64,000 bases of DNA from Limnohabitans sp. Rim8 (GCA_945901045.1 CAMDKK010000013.1:1-64000), one strand, 5' to 3'. Positions 1 through 9,394 are shown, counted from the stretch's first letter. Notes: a model not told the origin generated them from the letters alone. Translations and numbers: made by a program.

Positions 1-764
<764 letters not shown>

Positions 765-784
765 CACCTATTGCAACCGCTGTA

Positions 785-1228
785 ATGCCCCGATTTGAAG
801 TTCTTCGCTCTGCTGTCCACGGTCGGGGTGTGTTTGCCCTGCAGCACCTGTCCGCCGGTGAGACATTGATTGAGTACGCGGGTGAGGTGATTTCTATGCA
901 AGAGGCGATCCGCCGACACCCGCACGACCCGAATGATCCAGACCACACCTTTTACTTTCACATCGATGATGCGCATGTTATCGATGCTCTGCATGGCGGC
1001 AACGATGCGCGCTGGATCAACCATTCTTGCCGCCCCAATTGCGAGCCCGATGAAGTGAAGGGGCGCATTGTCATCAAGGCGCTGCGCCCGATCTGGCCAG
1101 GCGAAGAGTTGACGTTTGATTACGACTTGTTCAGCGACGAGCCCATGACGGATGCGCTCAAGGCTCGCTATGCCTGTCGCTGTGGCGCCAAAAAGTGCCG
1201 GGGAACCTTGTTGGGCGTCACTGCATAG
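785..1228 (+). CDS. SET-domain protein (putative protein-lysine methyltransferase)
   Basis: A 147-residue protein consisting almost only of a SET domain, the fold of SAM-dependent lysine methyltransferases best known from eukaryotic histones. The catalytic and cofactor signatures are present: GRGVFA near residue 14, GEVIS at 33-37, RWINHSCRPNCE around 77-87 (the NHSC cofactor motif) and ELTFDYD at 108-114. A cysteine-rich post-SET segment, CRCGAKKC (131-138), probably binds zinc with the NHSC cysteine. The ATG at 785 was chosen because the domain begins directly after it; the longer in-frame start at 701 would overlap glmS. No clear Shine-Dalgarno sequence is seen. The substrate is unknown; lysine-rich proteins encoded in this window are possible targets by inference only. 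Confidence 0.85.
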   Translation: MPRFEVLRSAVHGRGVFALQHLSAGETLIEYAGEVISMQEAIRRHPHDPNDPDHTFYFHIDDAHVIDALHGGNDARWINHSCRPNCEPDEVKGRIVIKALRPIWPGEELTFDYDLFSDEPMTDALKARYACRCGAKKCRGTLLGVTA

Positions 1229-1229
1229 G

Positions 1230-3062
1230 CTACTGAGAGTGATGCATCAGGCTTCGGGCCAGCGCCTCACCCACTTTGATGCCGTCCACCCCCGCCGACA
1301 AAATGCCGCCTGCGTAGCTGGCACCTTCGCCTGCAGGGTACAAGCCTGCAGTGTTGAGGCTTTGGTAGTCTTCGCCGCGGCTGATCTTGAGCGGTGATGA
1401 AGTGCGCGTTTCGACGCCGGTCATCACCGCGTCGTGCATGTCAAAGCCTTTGATCTTGCGGCCAAATAACGGCAGCGCTTCGCGCATGGCGTCGATCGCG
1501 TAGGCGGGTAATACATCCGATAAGTCACCCAGCCGAACCCCGGGTTTGTAAGAGGGCACCACACTGCCCAGTTGGGTGGAGGGTCGATGCGCCAGAAAAT
1601 CACCGACCAATTGCCCCGGGGCTTCGTAGGTAGCGCCGCCAACGGCAAAAGCCAAGGTTTCGAGTTGCCTTTGCAGCACGATGCCCGCCAACGGGTGCGC
1701 TTGCCCGGGCTGCCGCGCGGCCAGTTGCATGGCCTCTTGGGCCAGAGCGGGTCCGGTGATTTCGCCAAAGGCGGCGATCCAAGCCACAGGATCCAGTGGA
1801 AAGTCACTTGGTTCAATGCCGACCACCAGGCCCGCATTGGCGTTGCGTTCGTTGCGCGAGTATTGGCTCATGCCATTGGTCACGACCCGGCCAGCTTCGC
1901 TGGTGGCGGCCACCACGGTGCCGCCGGGGCACATGCAAAAGCTGTACACCGCACGGCCGTTGCGGGCGTGGTGCACCAGTTTGTAGTCGGCCGCGCCGAG
2001 CAAGGGGTGACCGGCATGGCGGCCCCAACGGGCTTGATCGATCACGCTTTGTGGATGTTCAATGCGTACGCCAATCGAAAACGCCTTGGTTTGCATGAAC
2101 ACACCGCGCGCATGCAGCATGGCAAAGGTGTCGCGTGCGCTGTGGCCCAATGCCAAAACCGCATGGCGGGTGGGCAGCAGGCGGGTTTGCCCGCTGCGCA
2201 GGTCGAGCACGTGCAGGCCGGTCAATTGCCGGCCTTGGGGTGTTGGGGTGATCTGCACATCGGAGACCCGATGTTCAAAAAGAATCTCACCCCCTAAAGC
2301 GATGATTTGTGCTCGCAGTTGTTCAACCACCTTGACCAATTTGAAGGTGCCAATGTGCGGGTGCGCAGCGTACAAAATTTCAGCCGGAGCGCCGGCTTGA
2401 ACAAACTCGTCCATCACCTTGCGGCCCAAATGGCGCGGGTCTTTGATCTGGCTGTAGAGCTTGCCGTCCGAGAAGGTGCCCGCACCGCCTTCGCCGAATT
2501 GCACATTGCTTTCTGCGTTCAGTATTTTTTTGCGCCACAAATTCCAGGTGTCTTTGGTGCGTTGACGTACGGTGGTGCCGCGTTCGATCACGATGGGTTT
2601 GAAGCCCATTTGGGCCAGCACCAGCGCAGCAAACATGCCGCAGGGTCCAAAGCCGACCACCACCGGGCGCTCCCCTTTGTGTTCGCTCTTTTGCTCGCCA
2701 AAGCGGGCAGGGGCATGGCAAGGCGCGGTCCAGACCATATCGGGTGTGGCTTGGATGTGTGGGTGATCGGCATGTCGCGCCAGCACAAGGGCTTCTGGCT
2801 GGGTCTCTTTCAACTGCACATCGACAATGTAAACCGCCAGAATGTCGGCTTTGCGGGCATCAAAGCTGCGTTTGAAGACATCCAGTGCGGCTATTTCGGA
2901 GGCATCAAGACTCAAGGCTTGCGCCGCCTTTTGGCGCAGAGCATCTTCAGGGTGAGGCGGTGTGATGCGGTCGACTTCGGTTTCGTGCGGCGCATCAGCA
3001 GCCCTAAGAGACTCGACCGGCAGGGCGGTCAGGGGCAGTTTAATTTCTGAAATTCGGATCAT
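1230..3062 (-). CDS. FAD-dependent dehydrogenase of the COG2509 type, function unknown
   Basis: A 610-residue flavoprotein. An N-terminal region of about 90 residues precedes a Rossmann dinucleotide-binding motif, VVGFGPCGMFAALVLAQMGF. The block NVQFGEGGAGTFSDGKLYSQIKDPRHLG and the C-terminal PAGEGASYAGGILSAGVDGIKVGEALA (second FAD-contacting motif) are typical of the uncharacterised FAD-dependent dehydrogenases of COG2509. Full length for the family. The stop lies one base from the convergent SET gene, with no obvious terminator between them. No substrate can be assigned from sequence. The upstream gene on the same strand is cysK, about 90 bases away. Confidence 0.85.
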   Translation of the reverse strand: MIRISEIKLPLTALPVESLRAADAPHETEVDRITPPHPEDALRQKAAQALSLDASEIAALDVFKRSFDARKADILAVYIVDVQLKETQPEALVLARHADHPHIQATPDMVWTAPCHAPARFGEQKSEHKGERPVVVGFGPCGMFAALVLAQMGFKPIVIERGTTVRQRTKDTWNLWRKKILNAESNVQFGEGGAGTFSDGKLYSQIKDPRHLGRKVMDEFVQAGAPAEILYAAHPHIGTFKLVKVVEQLRAQIIALGGEILFEHRVSDVQITPTPQGRQLTGLHVLDLRSGQTRLLPTRHAVLALGHSARDTFAMLHARGVFMQTKAFSIGVRIEHPQSVIDQARWGRHAGHPLLGAADYKLVHHARNGRAVYSFCMCPGGTVVAATSEAGRVVTNGMSQYSRNERNANAGLVVGIEPSDFPLDPVAWIAAFGEITGPALAQEAMQLAARQPGQAHPLAGIVLQRQLETLAFAVGGATYEAPGQLVGDFLAHRPSTQLGSVVPSYKPGVRLGDLSDVLPAYAIDAMREALPLFGRKIKGFDMHDAVMTGVETRTSSPLKISRGEDYQSLNTAGLYPAGEGASYAGGILSAGVDGIKVGEALARSLMHHSQ

Positions 3063-3155
3063 GGTGGCCTGTCAGGCTTGTGGTTATCAAGCAGTGACCT
3101 CCATTATCCAAGATGTCGCGGGGGCAGCGTGACTTGGCTTGGCTTGGCTTTTGGT

Positions 3156-4076
3156 TTATGCGTTAGGCAAAAAACCTTCGATGGACAAGTAGCGCTCGCC
3201 GGTGTCGTAGTTAAAGCCCAGCACCGTGGCGCCTGCAGGCAGGTCTGGCAGTTTGTGGGCAATAGCGGCCAAAGTCGCGCCCGATGAAATACCGACCAAC
3301 AGACCTTCTTCACAGGCCGAGCGACGGGCATATTCACGGGCCTCTTCGGCCTCGACCTGGATCACGCCGTCGAGTAAGCTGGTGTCCAGGTTCATGGGAA
3401 TGAAGCCAGCGCCAATGCCTTGAATCGGGTGTGGCGCGGGGGCGCCCCCTGAAATGACAGGCGATGCAGAAGGCTCGACGGCATACACCTTGAGCTGGGG
3501 GAACTTGGCTTTCAAAACGCGTGCCGCACCGCTCAAATGACCGCCGGTGCCCACGCCGGTGATCAAGGCGTCAATGCCTTGCGGAAAGTCGGCCAAGATT
3601 TCTTGTGCCGTGGTGCGCACATGGACATCGATGTTGGCGGGGTTTTCAAATTGTTGGGGCATCCAGGATCCGGGTGTTTGAGCGATCAACTCTTGGGCGC
3701 GGGCAATGCAGCCTTTCATGCCTTTTTCACGGGGCGTCAAATCAAAGCTGGCACCATAGGCCAGCATCAAGCGACGCCGTTCAACGCTCATGCTGTCAGG
3801 CATGACCAAGACCAGTTTGTAGCCCTTGACGGCGGCGACCATGGCCAAGCCAATGCCGGTGTTGCCTGAGGTGGGCTCGATGATGGTGCCGCCGGGTTTC
3901 AAGGCGCCGGATTGCTCGGCAGCCTCGACCATGGCCAACGCAATACGGTCTTTGATTGAACCGCCGGGGTTGCTGCGCTCCGATTTGATCCACACATTGG
4001 CTGCGGCTCCAAACATGCGGTTGATGCGCACGTGGGGGGTGTTGCCGATGGTCTCAAGAATGTTCTGGGCTTTCAT
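3156..4076 (-). CDS. cysK: Cysteine synthase (O-acetylserine sulfhydrylase), PLP enzyme
   Basis: CysK converts O-acetylserine and sulfide to cysteine. The 306-residue protein has the PLP-lysine motif [10 protein letters not shown], the substrate loop [11 protein letters not shown], the phosphate-binding [10 protein letters not shown] loop and the C-terminal GISSGA region. The start at 4076 was chosen over a longer in-frame extension because it gives [14 protein letters not shown], the usual N terminus, and is preceded by an aggaga Shine-Dalgarno sequence. It could be called CysM, but the MSVERR and [10 protein letters not shown] stretches fit the CysK group. It is divergent from rnpB. Confidence 0.92.
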   Translation of the reverse strand: MKAQNILETIGNTPHVRINRMFGAAANVWIKSERSNPGGSIKDRIALAMVEAAEQSGALKPGGTIIEPTSGNTGIGLAMVAAVKGYKLVLVMPDSMSVERRRLMLAYGASFDLTPREKGMKGCIARAQELIAQTPGSWMPQQFENPANIDVHVRTTAQEILADFPQGIDALITGVGTGGHLSGAARVLKAKFPQLKVYAVEPSASPVISGGAPAPHPIQGIGAGFIPMNLDTSLLDGVIQVEAEEAREYARRSACEEGLLVGISSGATLAAIAHKLPDLPAGATVLGFNYDTGERYLSIEGFLPNA

Positions 4077-4171
4077 GGAGTCTCCTGTTTGAGTGGGTTG
4101 TTTGCGGGTGGTGTCTGGTTTATTCTGACGCATTTCTGAAACTGTTTACGGAATATGTTGAGGCATGCAAG

Positions 4172-4177
4172 CGATAA
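4172..4177 (+). promoter_or_regulatory. Probable -10 element of rnpB
   Basis: A GATAAT hexamer ends 6 bases before the inferred 5' end of RNase P RNA, the right place for a -10 box, and is followed by a GC-containing discriminator. No good -35 hexamer is visible at 16-18 bases upstream. Confidence 0.45.
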
Positions 4178-4183
4178 TGCGTC

Positions 4184-4520
4184 TGTGGAGCTCGCCAGAC
4201 CGCCGCTGGTGCAAGGACAGAAATGTCGCACTGGAGGAACGTCCGGACTGCACAGAACAGCGTAGGAGGTAACTCCTCTCCACCGAAAGGCCGCAAGGCC
4301 CCAAGGTGAGGATCAGAGCAACAGAGACGAGCCGATTCAGTTCGGGTGAAACGGGCAATCTCTACGCGCAGCAATACCAAGTAGGCCAGCGTTGAGGCGG
4401 TTCGCTGAGTTGGCGGGTAGGTAGCATCGAGCCGGGTGGGTGACCCCCGGCCCAGAGTAATGGCGGTCACACCGGGGGCAACTCCGGTGCACAGAATCCG
4501 GCTTATCGGCGAGCTTCACA
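4184..4520 (+). ncRNA. rnpB: RNase P RNA (class A)
   Basis: The catalytic RNA of RNase P, which cleaves the 5' leader from pre-tRNAs. Conserved core blocks are visible: GAGGAACGTCCGGACTGCAC near 4231, the AGAGTAATGGCGGTCACA region near 4454, and ACAGAATCCGGCTTATCGG near 4491. The ends pair as helix P1: tgtggagctcgcc at 4184-4196 matches ggcgagcttcaca at 4508-4520 with one G-U. Length is about 337 nt, slightly shorter than in E. coli. Open reading frames through this region on the minus strand are not genes. Confidence 0.95.
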
Positions 4521-4548
4521 CTTTTTAGGGCCAGTTCAATCCCCATGC

Positions 4549-4572
4549 AAAAGGGCCCCGCGGGGCCCTTTT
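4549..4572. terminator. Bidirectional terminator between rnpB and the IscR-like gene
   Basis: A perfect palindrome, aaaagggccccg followed by cggggccctttt, lies about 30 bases past the 3' end of rnpB and about 25 bases past the stop of the convergent gene. T runs on both strands allow termination in either direction, although the runs are short. Confidence 0.75.
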
Positions 4573-4598
4573 AACGTTGGGTTGCAACTTTGAATTGC

Positions 4599-5129
4599 TT
4601 ATCCTCTCGTCGGTACCAGGCTGGCCGCCAAGGCAAACACAGAGTTGGGGGCATTGATGCGCATGGGCGCGGCTTTGGGCTTGGCAAACACGCCACGTTT
4701 GATCATGGGGGCCACAGGCTCAACAGTCACACCTTTGGCGCGCTGCTCAGAGACCAGTTGCCGCAGGGTGATGGATTTCAAATGCGCCAGCATTTTTTCA
4801 TTCAGGCTGGACCACAGGTCGCTGCTCATCCAACTGTCGGCCTGTCCACTTGTTGCACCTTCATGGTCGGCATTCAAGTCCACGGCGCTGACGATGTCGG
4901 CCATGGTGATTTTTTCGGCATTGCGGGCCAAAGAGTAGCCGCCGCCAGGACCGCGGGTGCTTTCAACCAAGCCTTGTTGTCGCAACTTGCTGAACAATTG
5001 CTCCAGATAGGACAATGAGATGTGATGGCGCTCACTGATGGCCGCTAAAGAGACCGGCCCCCGGTCTTCTCGCAGGGCAACGTCAATCATGGCGGTCACG
5101 GCAAATCGACTTTTAGTGCTTAAACGCAT
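4599..5129 (-). CDS. IscR-like Rrf2-family transcriptional regulator without cysteines
   Basis: A 176-residue regulator closely resembling IscR in its winged-helix DNA-binding half: MRLSTKSRFAVTAMIDVAL, ISLSYLEQLFSKLRQQGLV and STRGPGGGYSLAR. IscR senses Fe-S status through a [2Fe-2S] cluster held by three cysteines near residues 92-104. Here that loop reads LNADHEGATSGQADSWMSS, is about four residues shorter, and the whole protein has no cysteine. It therefore cannot hold the cluster in the usual way and probably acts like apo-IscR or senses something else. Glu43, which in E. coli IscR limits apo-protein to type 2 sites, is kept. A good aaggaa ribosome site precedes the start. No isc genes adjoin it. 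Confidence 0.88.
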   Translation of the reverse strand: MRLSTKSRFAVTAMIDVALREDRGPVSLAAISERHHISLSYLEQLFSKLRQQGLVESTRGPGGGYSLARNAEKITMADIVSAVDLNADHEGATSGQADSWMSSDLWSSLNEKMLAHLKSITLRQLVSEQRAKGVTVEPVAPMIKRGVFAKPKAAPMRINAPNSVFALAASLVPTRG

Positions 5130-5334
5130 CTTTTTTTCCTTTCAGCGCATCAAGCGCAAGCGGGACAGGTTGCGGACCTGTGGTGTGCGGCATCGTTGGA
5201 TATCTCGGAATGCACTGCAGCACGGAGGTTATTTTCTCAAACTTCTTAAACTAAATTGGGGTTCCCATGCGTAAATCAAGGGTAAACCTCGTATTTATTT
5301 CGTATTTGTGTCTCTTTTTGTTCCTGTATGGGGT

Positions 5335-6069
5335 TCAAAACCGCTCATAAGGCAAAAGCGCACGCCATTGACCCGTTTGCAAAGGGGCCAAGCTCACCCG
5401 TCCAATTCGCTGGCGTTTGAGGCTGTGCAAGTCAAGCCCATTGCTGGCAAACAAGCGACCCAGCTCTCCCGGCACATAGCCTTTGAGGGCCAAACGAAGA
5501 CCGGTCATTTGATCCGTTTGGTGATTGACGCTGGTGCGAAGCCCCAAGGGGTTCAGGCGTGCCAGGGTTTCCGGTGAAATGGGACTTTTGACTTCAGCCG
5601 TCATTTCATTTTCCAGCGGCGCTTGCCGGTCTTCGAGGCGTTTCAAAATGCGGGGATCTTCACTTAAAACGACCAATCCGGTGGCCGCATCCTCGAGAGG
5701 AGTTAAACACACCAGAATCTTGCATTGGCGGGCGGTCACACTCAGTTCAGAACGGTCGGCTTCTGATCTTTGTGCCGGATCCACAACGTCCCAAAGGCTG
5801 GATTGACCGCGTTTTTTGCTGTCGGCCCAACAGGTCACGCCCTCGGCCTTGTGCATGACGATGGTCAACAAGGGCACACTGCCGCGCTGCGCTTTCGGGT
5901 GGACTTCAATCTGCTCGTCAGTCACCCGACGGGCAGGGTCGTCCACGACCTTGCCATTGACTTGAACCCAACCGCCCACAATCACTTGCTCGGCTTCGCT
6001 GCGGGAACAGCTTAGCAAGGCAGCCACGCGTTTGGCCAAACGGATGCCTTCTGTCAATTCAAATTGCAT
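5335..6069 (-). CDS. RsuA/RluB-family pseudouridine synthase homologue with altered active site
   Basis: A 244-residue protein with an N-terminal S4 RNA-binding domain (RLAKRVAALLSCSRSEAEQVIVGGWVQVNG is spread over residues 10-40) followed by a domain of the RsuA family, which isomerises single uridines in rRNA. The C-terminal LKRQRIGRVSLAPLQTGQWRAL matches the family. The catalytic motif, normally GRLDxDTxGLLLLT, reads TPLEDAATGLVVLS, so Glu occupies the catalytic Asp position and the preceding Arg is also lost. It may be an RNA-binding protein without isomerase activity. The start at 6069 lies 4 bases past the stop of the upstream Nudix/MBL gene, so the two are co-transcribed. Confidence 0.8.
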   Translation of the reverse strand: MQFELTEGIRLAKRVAALLSCSRSEAEQVIVGGWVQVNGKVVDDPARRVTDEQIEVHPKAQRGSVPLLTIVMHKAEGVTCWADSKKRGQSSLWDVVDPAQRSEADRSELSVTARQCKILVCLTPLEDAATGLVVLSEDPRILKRLEDRQAPLENEMTAEVKSPISPETLARLNPLGLRTSVNHQTDQMTGLRLALKGYVPGELGRLFASNGLDLHSLKRQRIGRVSLAPLQTGQWRALLPYERF

Positions 6070-6073
6070 GCGC

Positions 6074-7726
6074 TCAGTCGTTCCCAGGTTCGAAGGAGCG
6101 GATGCGGTCGACGTGTGCTTGCAAGGAGCGCGCAGCCACAGGCCACAACCGTGGGGGCACATCGGCATAGGCGTGTTCAACCCACGCCTTCAGAGTGCCT
6201 TGAGGTAGCGCTTGCATGGCGGCCATGATTTTGGCTTCGCGCTTCAGGCGGTGCGCCTTGAGCTGGGTAATGGCGTTGCGGGCAGAACCCAGCACATAGC
6301 CGTGTGCGGGCAAGATGTAATCTATGTGAAATTGATCGCAAGCCTTGGCCAGCAGGTCCAAAGAAGCCAAGTAGTCGTTCATGTTGCCGTCTGGTGGGTC
6401 GACGACGGTGGTGCTGCCGTTCAGGACATGGTCGCCGGAAAACAACAGGCCATCTTCTTCCAAAACCAAGCACAGGTGGTTGGCCGCATGTCCGGGGGTG
6501 TGCAGCACACGCAAGGTGTGGGTCACTTCACCCTCAGGCCCGTGACCTTGCAGAACCAGTTGTTCGTTATGCGCCAGCGCCCGATCGGGGACAAAAAAAC
6601 TGTTTGCACGCGCGGTGGGGAGTGAGTGCAGGCCCAGAACCGGCGGGGTATGGGCGCACAAGTCTTGCAAAGGCTTGGCCCCAGGGGAGTGATCGGCATG
6701 CGAGTGGGTGCACACGATCATGCGGATGTTTCCACCTGCGGCACGCCACAAATTGTGCACGTGCGCTTCATCTGCCGGGCCGGGGTCGATGACGATGTAA
6801 CCTGTGGCGGGGTCGCCCACCACGTAACTGTTGGTGCCGGGGCCCGTCATCATGCCGGGGTTGGGGGCGGTCAGCCGCATCAGGTTTTTCAGCAAGGGCA
6901 CGGGACGCTCAGATTGCCAGTCCAGCGCATGGACAATCTCGCCGTCGGGGCTGACCAGGGCCAACTCACCAAAAGGCGCTTCGTGTTCCATATAGCGCTG
7001 GTCTTTCCCGGCCAAGAGACCGCCCCGTGGGCAACTCGTCCACAGCGGTTCGTCGTCCAAGGCGCAGGCATTCAAGGCGGCCTCTACCGTGGCAAATGCT
7101 TGGAGCCGCTCCAAGGTGCGGATGGTCGGAAAGATGATGAAAAACGTGCCTGCCGCGTGTTGTGCCAAGGCTTGTGCTGGGCTGATCCAAACCGGCTCGA
7201 ATTGCTCGGCTTCGTCGGCCACAGGTGTTTGGCCTTCGGGCATACGGGCTACCAGAAAAGGCACATCAAATCGGCGCGGCAGGTCGCGGTCGGTGATCCA
7301 ATGGGCGAACACATACACCCCGTCGGCGGTCAGCGTCAGTCCGCGCTCGGCGCATTGGGCCGAAAATGGCGCACTGCGGTCGAGGGCTGCAATGTCCTCG
7401 GCATTGGCGGGCGTGCCATCGGCGCGCTGGGCCAACAAAACCCCTAATTCTTCAAAGCTTTCGCGGATGGCGGCAATCGCTTGCGTCAGTCGCAAATCGC
7501 TTTGGGTGGGGCGCCGATGTGCGTGGCTGTGGGCTTGCGCATCTGCCGGGTCAATGACGCCGCCTGGAAAGACATAAGCGCCAGGGGCAAAGCTGGCGGT
7601 CATGGAGCGCCGGGTCATCAGCACTTGCAGGCCATCGGGGCTGTCCCGAAGGAGCAAGACGGTGGCCGCAGGTCGAAGGGCAACGCTTTCGCGTTGGGGA
7701 TGAAGGAGTTGACTGATTCGGGTCAT
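6074..7726 (-). CDS. Nudix hydrolase / metallo-beta-lactamase fold fusion protein
   Basis: A 550-residue two-domain hydrolase. Residues about 17-200 form a Nudix domain: FPGGVIDP (53-60) and RESFEELGVLL (88-98), with the two halves of the Nudix box separated by some 27 residues, as in NUDT7/NUDT19-like proteins. Residues about 285-510 form a metallo-beta-lactamase fold with zinc ligands THSHADHSPG (340-349), HTPGHAANH and SGDHVL, similar to LACTB2-like enzymes. Both halves keep metal-binding residues. Substrates cannot be read from sequence; nucleotide/CoA derivatives and thioesters or RNA are known for relatives. It is divergent from dapF and leads the operon with the RsuA-like gene. Confidence 0.85.
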   Translation of the reverse strand: MTRISQLLHPQRESVALRPAATVLLLRDSPDGLQVLMTRRSMTASFAPGAYVFPGGVIDPADAQAHSHAHRRPTQSDLRLTQAIAAIRESFEELGVLLAQRADGTPANAEDIAALDRSAPFSAQCAERGLTLTADGVYVFAHWITDRDLPRRFDVPFLVARMPEGQTPVADEAEQFEPVWISPAQALAQHAAGTFFIIFPTIRTLERLQAFATVEAALNACALDDEPLWTSCPRGGLLAGKDQRYMEHEAPFGELALVSPDGEIVHALDWQSERPVPLLKNLMRLTAPNPGMMTGPGTNSYVVGDPATGYIVIDPGPADEAHVHNLWRAAGGNIRMIVCTHSHADHSPGAKPLQDLCAHTPPVLGLHSLPTARANSFFVPDRALAHNEQLVLQGHGPEGEVTHTLRVLHTPGHAANHLCLVLEEDGLLFSGDHVLNGSTTVVDPPDGNMNDYLASLDLLAKACDQFHIDYILPAHGYVLGSARNAITQLKAHRLKREAKIMAAMQALPQGTLKAWVEHAYADVPPRLWPVAARSLQAHVDRIRSFEPGND

Positions 7727-7730
7727 GCCC

Positions 7731-7736
7731 CATTAT
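7731..7736 (-). promoter_or_regulatory. Candidate -10 element for the Nudix/MBL gene, 4-5 bases before its ATG
   Basis: On the minus strand GATAAT is followed by only a few bases (ggggc) before ATG, which would place transcription start at or beside the start codon. No good -35 is seen. This is part of a pattern shared with several genes in the window. Confidence 0.4.
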
Positions 7737-7797
7737 CGTTTGCTCCGGCCCTTTTGGGTTTGTGCAACGCAGTGTGAGCGATGGACGCTGATCAGGG

Positions 7798-7803
7798 GAT
7801 AAT
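7798..7803 (+). promoter_or_regulatory. Candidate -10 element of dapF, 6 bases before ATG
   Basis: GATAAT followed by tcggct and ATG. A start 7 bases after a -10 hexamer would be the A of the ATG, implying a leaderless message. There is no normal Shine-Dalgarno sequence at 5-9 bases; an AGGGG 11 bases upstream is the only candidate. The -35 region is weak. Confidence 0.45.
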
Positions 7804-7809
7804 TCGGCT

Positions 7810-8676
7810 ATGCGAATGAGCTTCACCAAAATGCAGGGCGCCGGGAACGATTTTGTCGTGCTTGACGAAACCCAAGGCCGCTTGAATCTGAGCGCTGCGC
7901 AATACCGTTTTCTGGCTGATCGTCATTTCGGTGTGGGCGCCGATCAAATTTTGAGTGTGAGGCCTTCGCCAGCAGTCGGTCTGGATTTTGAGTATGTGAT
8001 TCACAATGCCGATGGAGGCGAGGTAGAGCATTGCGGCAATGGAGCACGGTGTTTTGTTCGTTATGTGATTGACAAAGGGCTGACCGTTAAAACCTCGGTC
8101 CAAGTCAAAGTCCAGCGGGGTCAAATTGAGTTGAGCATGAACGCCGATGGCCGCGTGACGGTCAATATGGGCGCTCCTGTACTTGAGCCTGAGCACATTC
8201 CTTTCAATCCTGTTGGTTTGACGGCTAAAGGCCAAAAGGGCTGCGAAACCTGGCTGTTGCCTCTGAGCGATGGATCTGAAGCGCAGGTCATGGTCGTTTC
8301 CTTGGGCAATCCGCACGCTGTTCAAGTGGTCGCTGATATCGCAACTGCTCCGGTGCTGAGCCAAGGGCCTTTGATCGAAAAACATGCCGCTTTCCCTAAC
8401 CGAGTGAATGCGGGATACATGCAAATACAAAGCCGCTCGGCTGTTATTTTGCGCGTCTATGAACGTGGTGCGGGCGAAACACTGGCCTGTGGCACCGGTG
8501 CTTGTGCGGCTGTCGTGGCGGGTATTCAACTGGGATTGCTGGACACCTGCGTCGATGTGCACACCCAAGGCGGCATCTTGACGATTGAATGGGCAGGTCT
8601 TGCGGAAAGCCCGATTTACATGACTGGACCGGCAACTTCTGTGTTTGACGGCGAAATTGATATTCCTGATCTATGA
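7810..8676 (+). CDS. dapF: Diaminopimelate epimerase
   Basis: DapF converts LL- to meso-diaminopimelate, the cross-linking residue of peptidoglycan and the precursor of lysine. The 288-residue protein begins [18 protein letters not shown] after two residues and carries both catalytic cysteine motifs, [10 protein letters not shown] and [12 protein letters not shown]. Length is normal. It heads the conserved gammaproteobacterial/betaproteobacterial order dapF-DUF484-xerC. MurE in this window uses its product. Confidence 0.96.
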   Translation: MRMSFTKMQGAGNDFVVLDETQGRLNLSAAQYRFLADRHFGVGADQILSVRPSPAVGLDFEYVIHNADGGEVEHCGNGARCFVRYVIDKGLTVKTSVQVKVQRGQIELSMNADGRVTVNMGAPVLEPEHIPFNPVGLTAKGQKGCETWLLPLSDGSEAQVMVVSLGNPHAVQVVADIATAPVLSQGPLIEKHAAFPNRVNAGYMQIQSRSAVILRVYERGAGETLACGTGACAAVVAGIQLGLLDTCVDVHTQGGILTIEWAGLAESPIYMTGPATSVFDGEIDIPDL

Positions 8677-8689
8677 ACGGACGAACTGA

Positions 8690-9394
8690 ATGACCACAAC
8701 GCCACCGCCAAGCATGAGCCCAATGAACCCGATCACCGAAGACGATATTGCCGAATTCTTGGCCAACACCCCCGATTTTTTTGAGCGCCATGCCCAGCTG
8801 CTGGCAACGGTTCAGTTGAACAGCCCCCACAGTCACAGGGCGGTGAGTTTGCAGGAGCGGCAAGCTGAAATGCTGCGTGACAAGATCAAAGGGCTTGAAG
8901 GGCGAATCATGGACATGATCCGCAACGGCACCGAAAACATGATCCTCATTGACAAGCTGCACCGCTTGGCTTGCGAGTTGTTTGAAACGCCGTTGGACGA
9001 GCGCCCGTTCGTGGCAACAGACAAAATTGCCATGCAGTTTGCGGTGCCGCAGGTGGCTTTAAAGCTTTGGGGTCTGGAGGCACGCTATGCCGCGCAACCC
9101 TATGCGAAAAATATCAGCGACGATGTAAAAACCTATGCCGACGCTTTGACCGCCCCTTATGTCGGGGCCAATACCGGCCTGGCCGCGGTGCAATGGCTGG
9201 CGCAGCCGGCTCAAGCGGCATCGGTGGCCGTGGTGGCCTTGCGCCGCGCCAAAGGTCAACCGGCATTCGGTTTGTTGCTCCTGGCTTCTCCAGATTCTCA
9301 GCGCTTCCATAGCCACATTGGCACCGATTTCCTGATGCGGCTGGCCGATTTGTCCAGCGCGGCTTTGCTGCGCCTGCAGCCTTTGACCATTTGA
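8690..9394 (+). CDS. DUF484 family protein
   Basis: A 234-residue protein of the DUF484 family, characteristically encoded between dapF and xerC. The N-terminal ITEDDIAEFLANTPDFFERHAQLL is the family signature. A charged, probably helical stretch (SLQERQAEMLRDKIKGLEGRIMDMI) and a GAF-like C-terminal half follow. The role is unknown; position suggests a link with XerC or with cell-wall and chromosome-segregation genes, but this is inference. It starts 13 bases after dapF and ends 17 bases before xerC. Confidence 0.9.
   Translation: MTTTPPPSMSPMNPITEDDIAEFLANTPDFFERHAQLLATVQLNSPHSHRAVSLQERQAEMLRDKIKGLEGRIMDMIRNGTENMILIDKLHRLACELFETPLDERPFVATDKIAMQFAVPQVALKLWGLEARYAAQPYAKNISDDVKTYADALTAPYVGANTGLAAVQWLAQPAQAASVAVVALRRAKGQPAFGLLLLASPDSQRFHSHIGTDFLMRLADLSSAALLRLQPLTI

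Noticed and set aside
4120..4546. Minus-strand open frames overlapping the RNase P RNA gene
   Set aside because: The strand and secondary structure clearly belong to rnpB; the frames are incidental.
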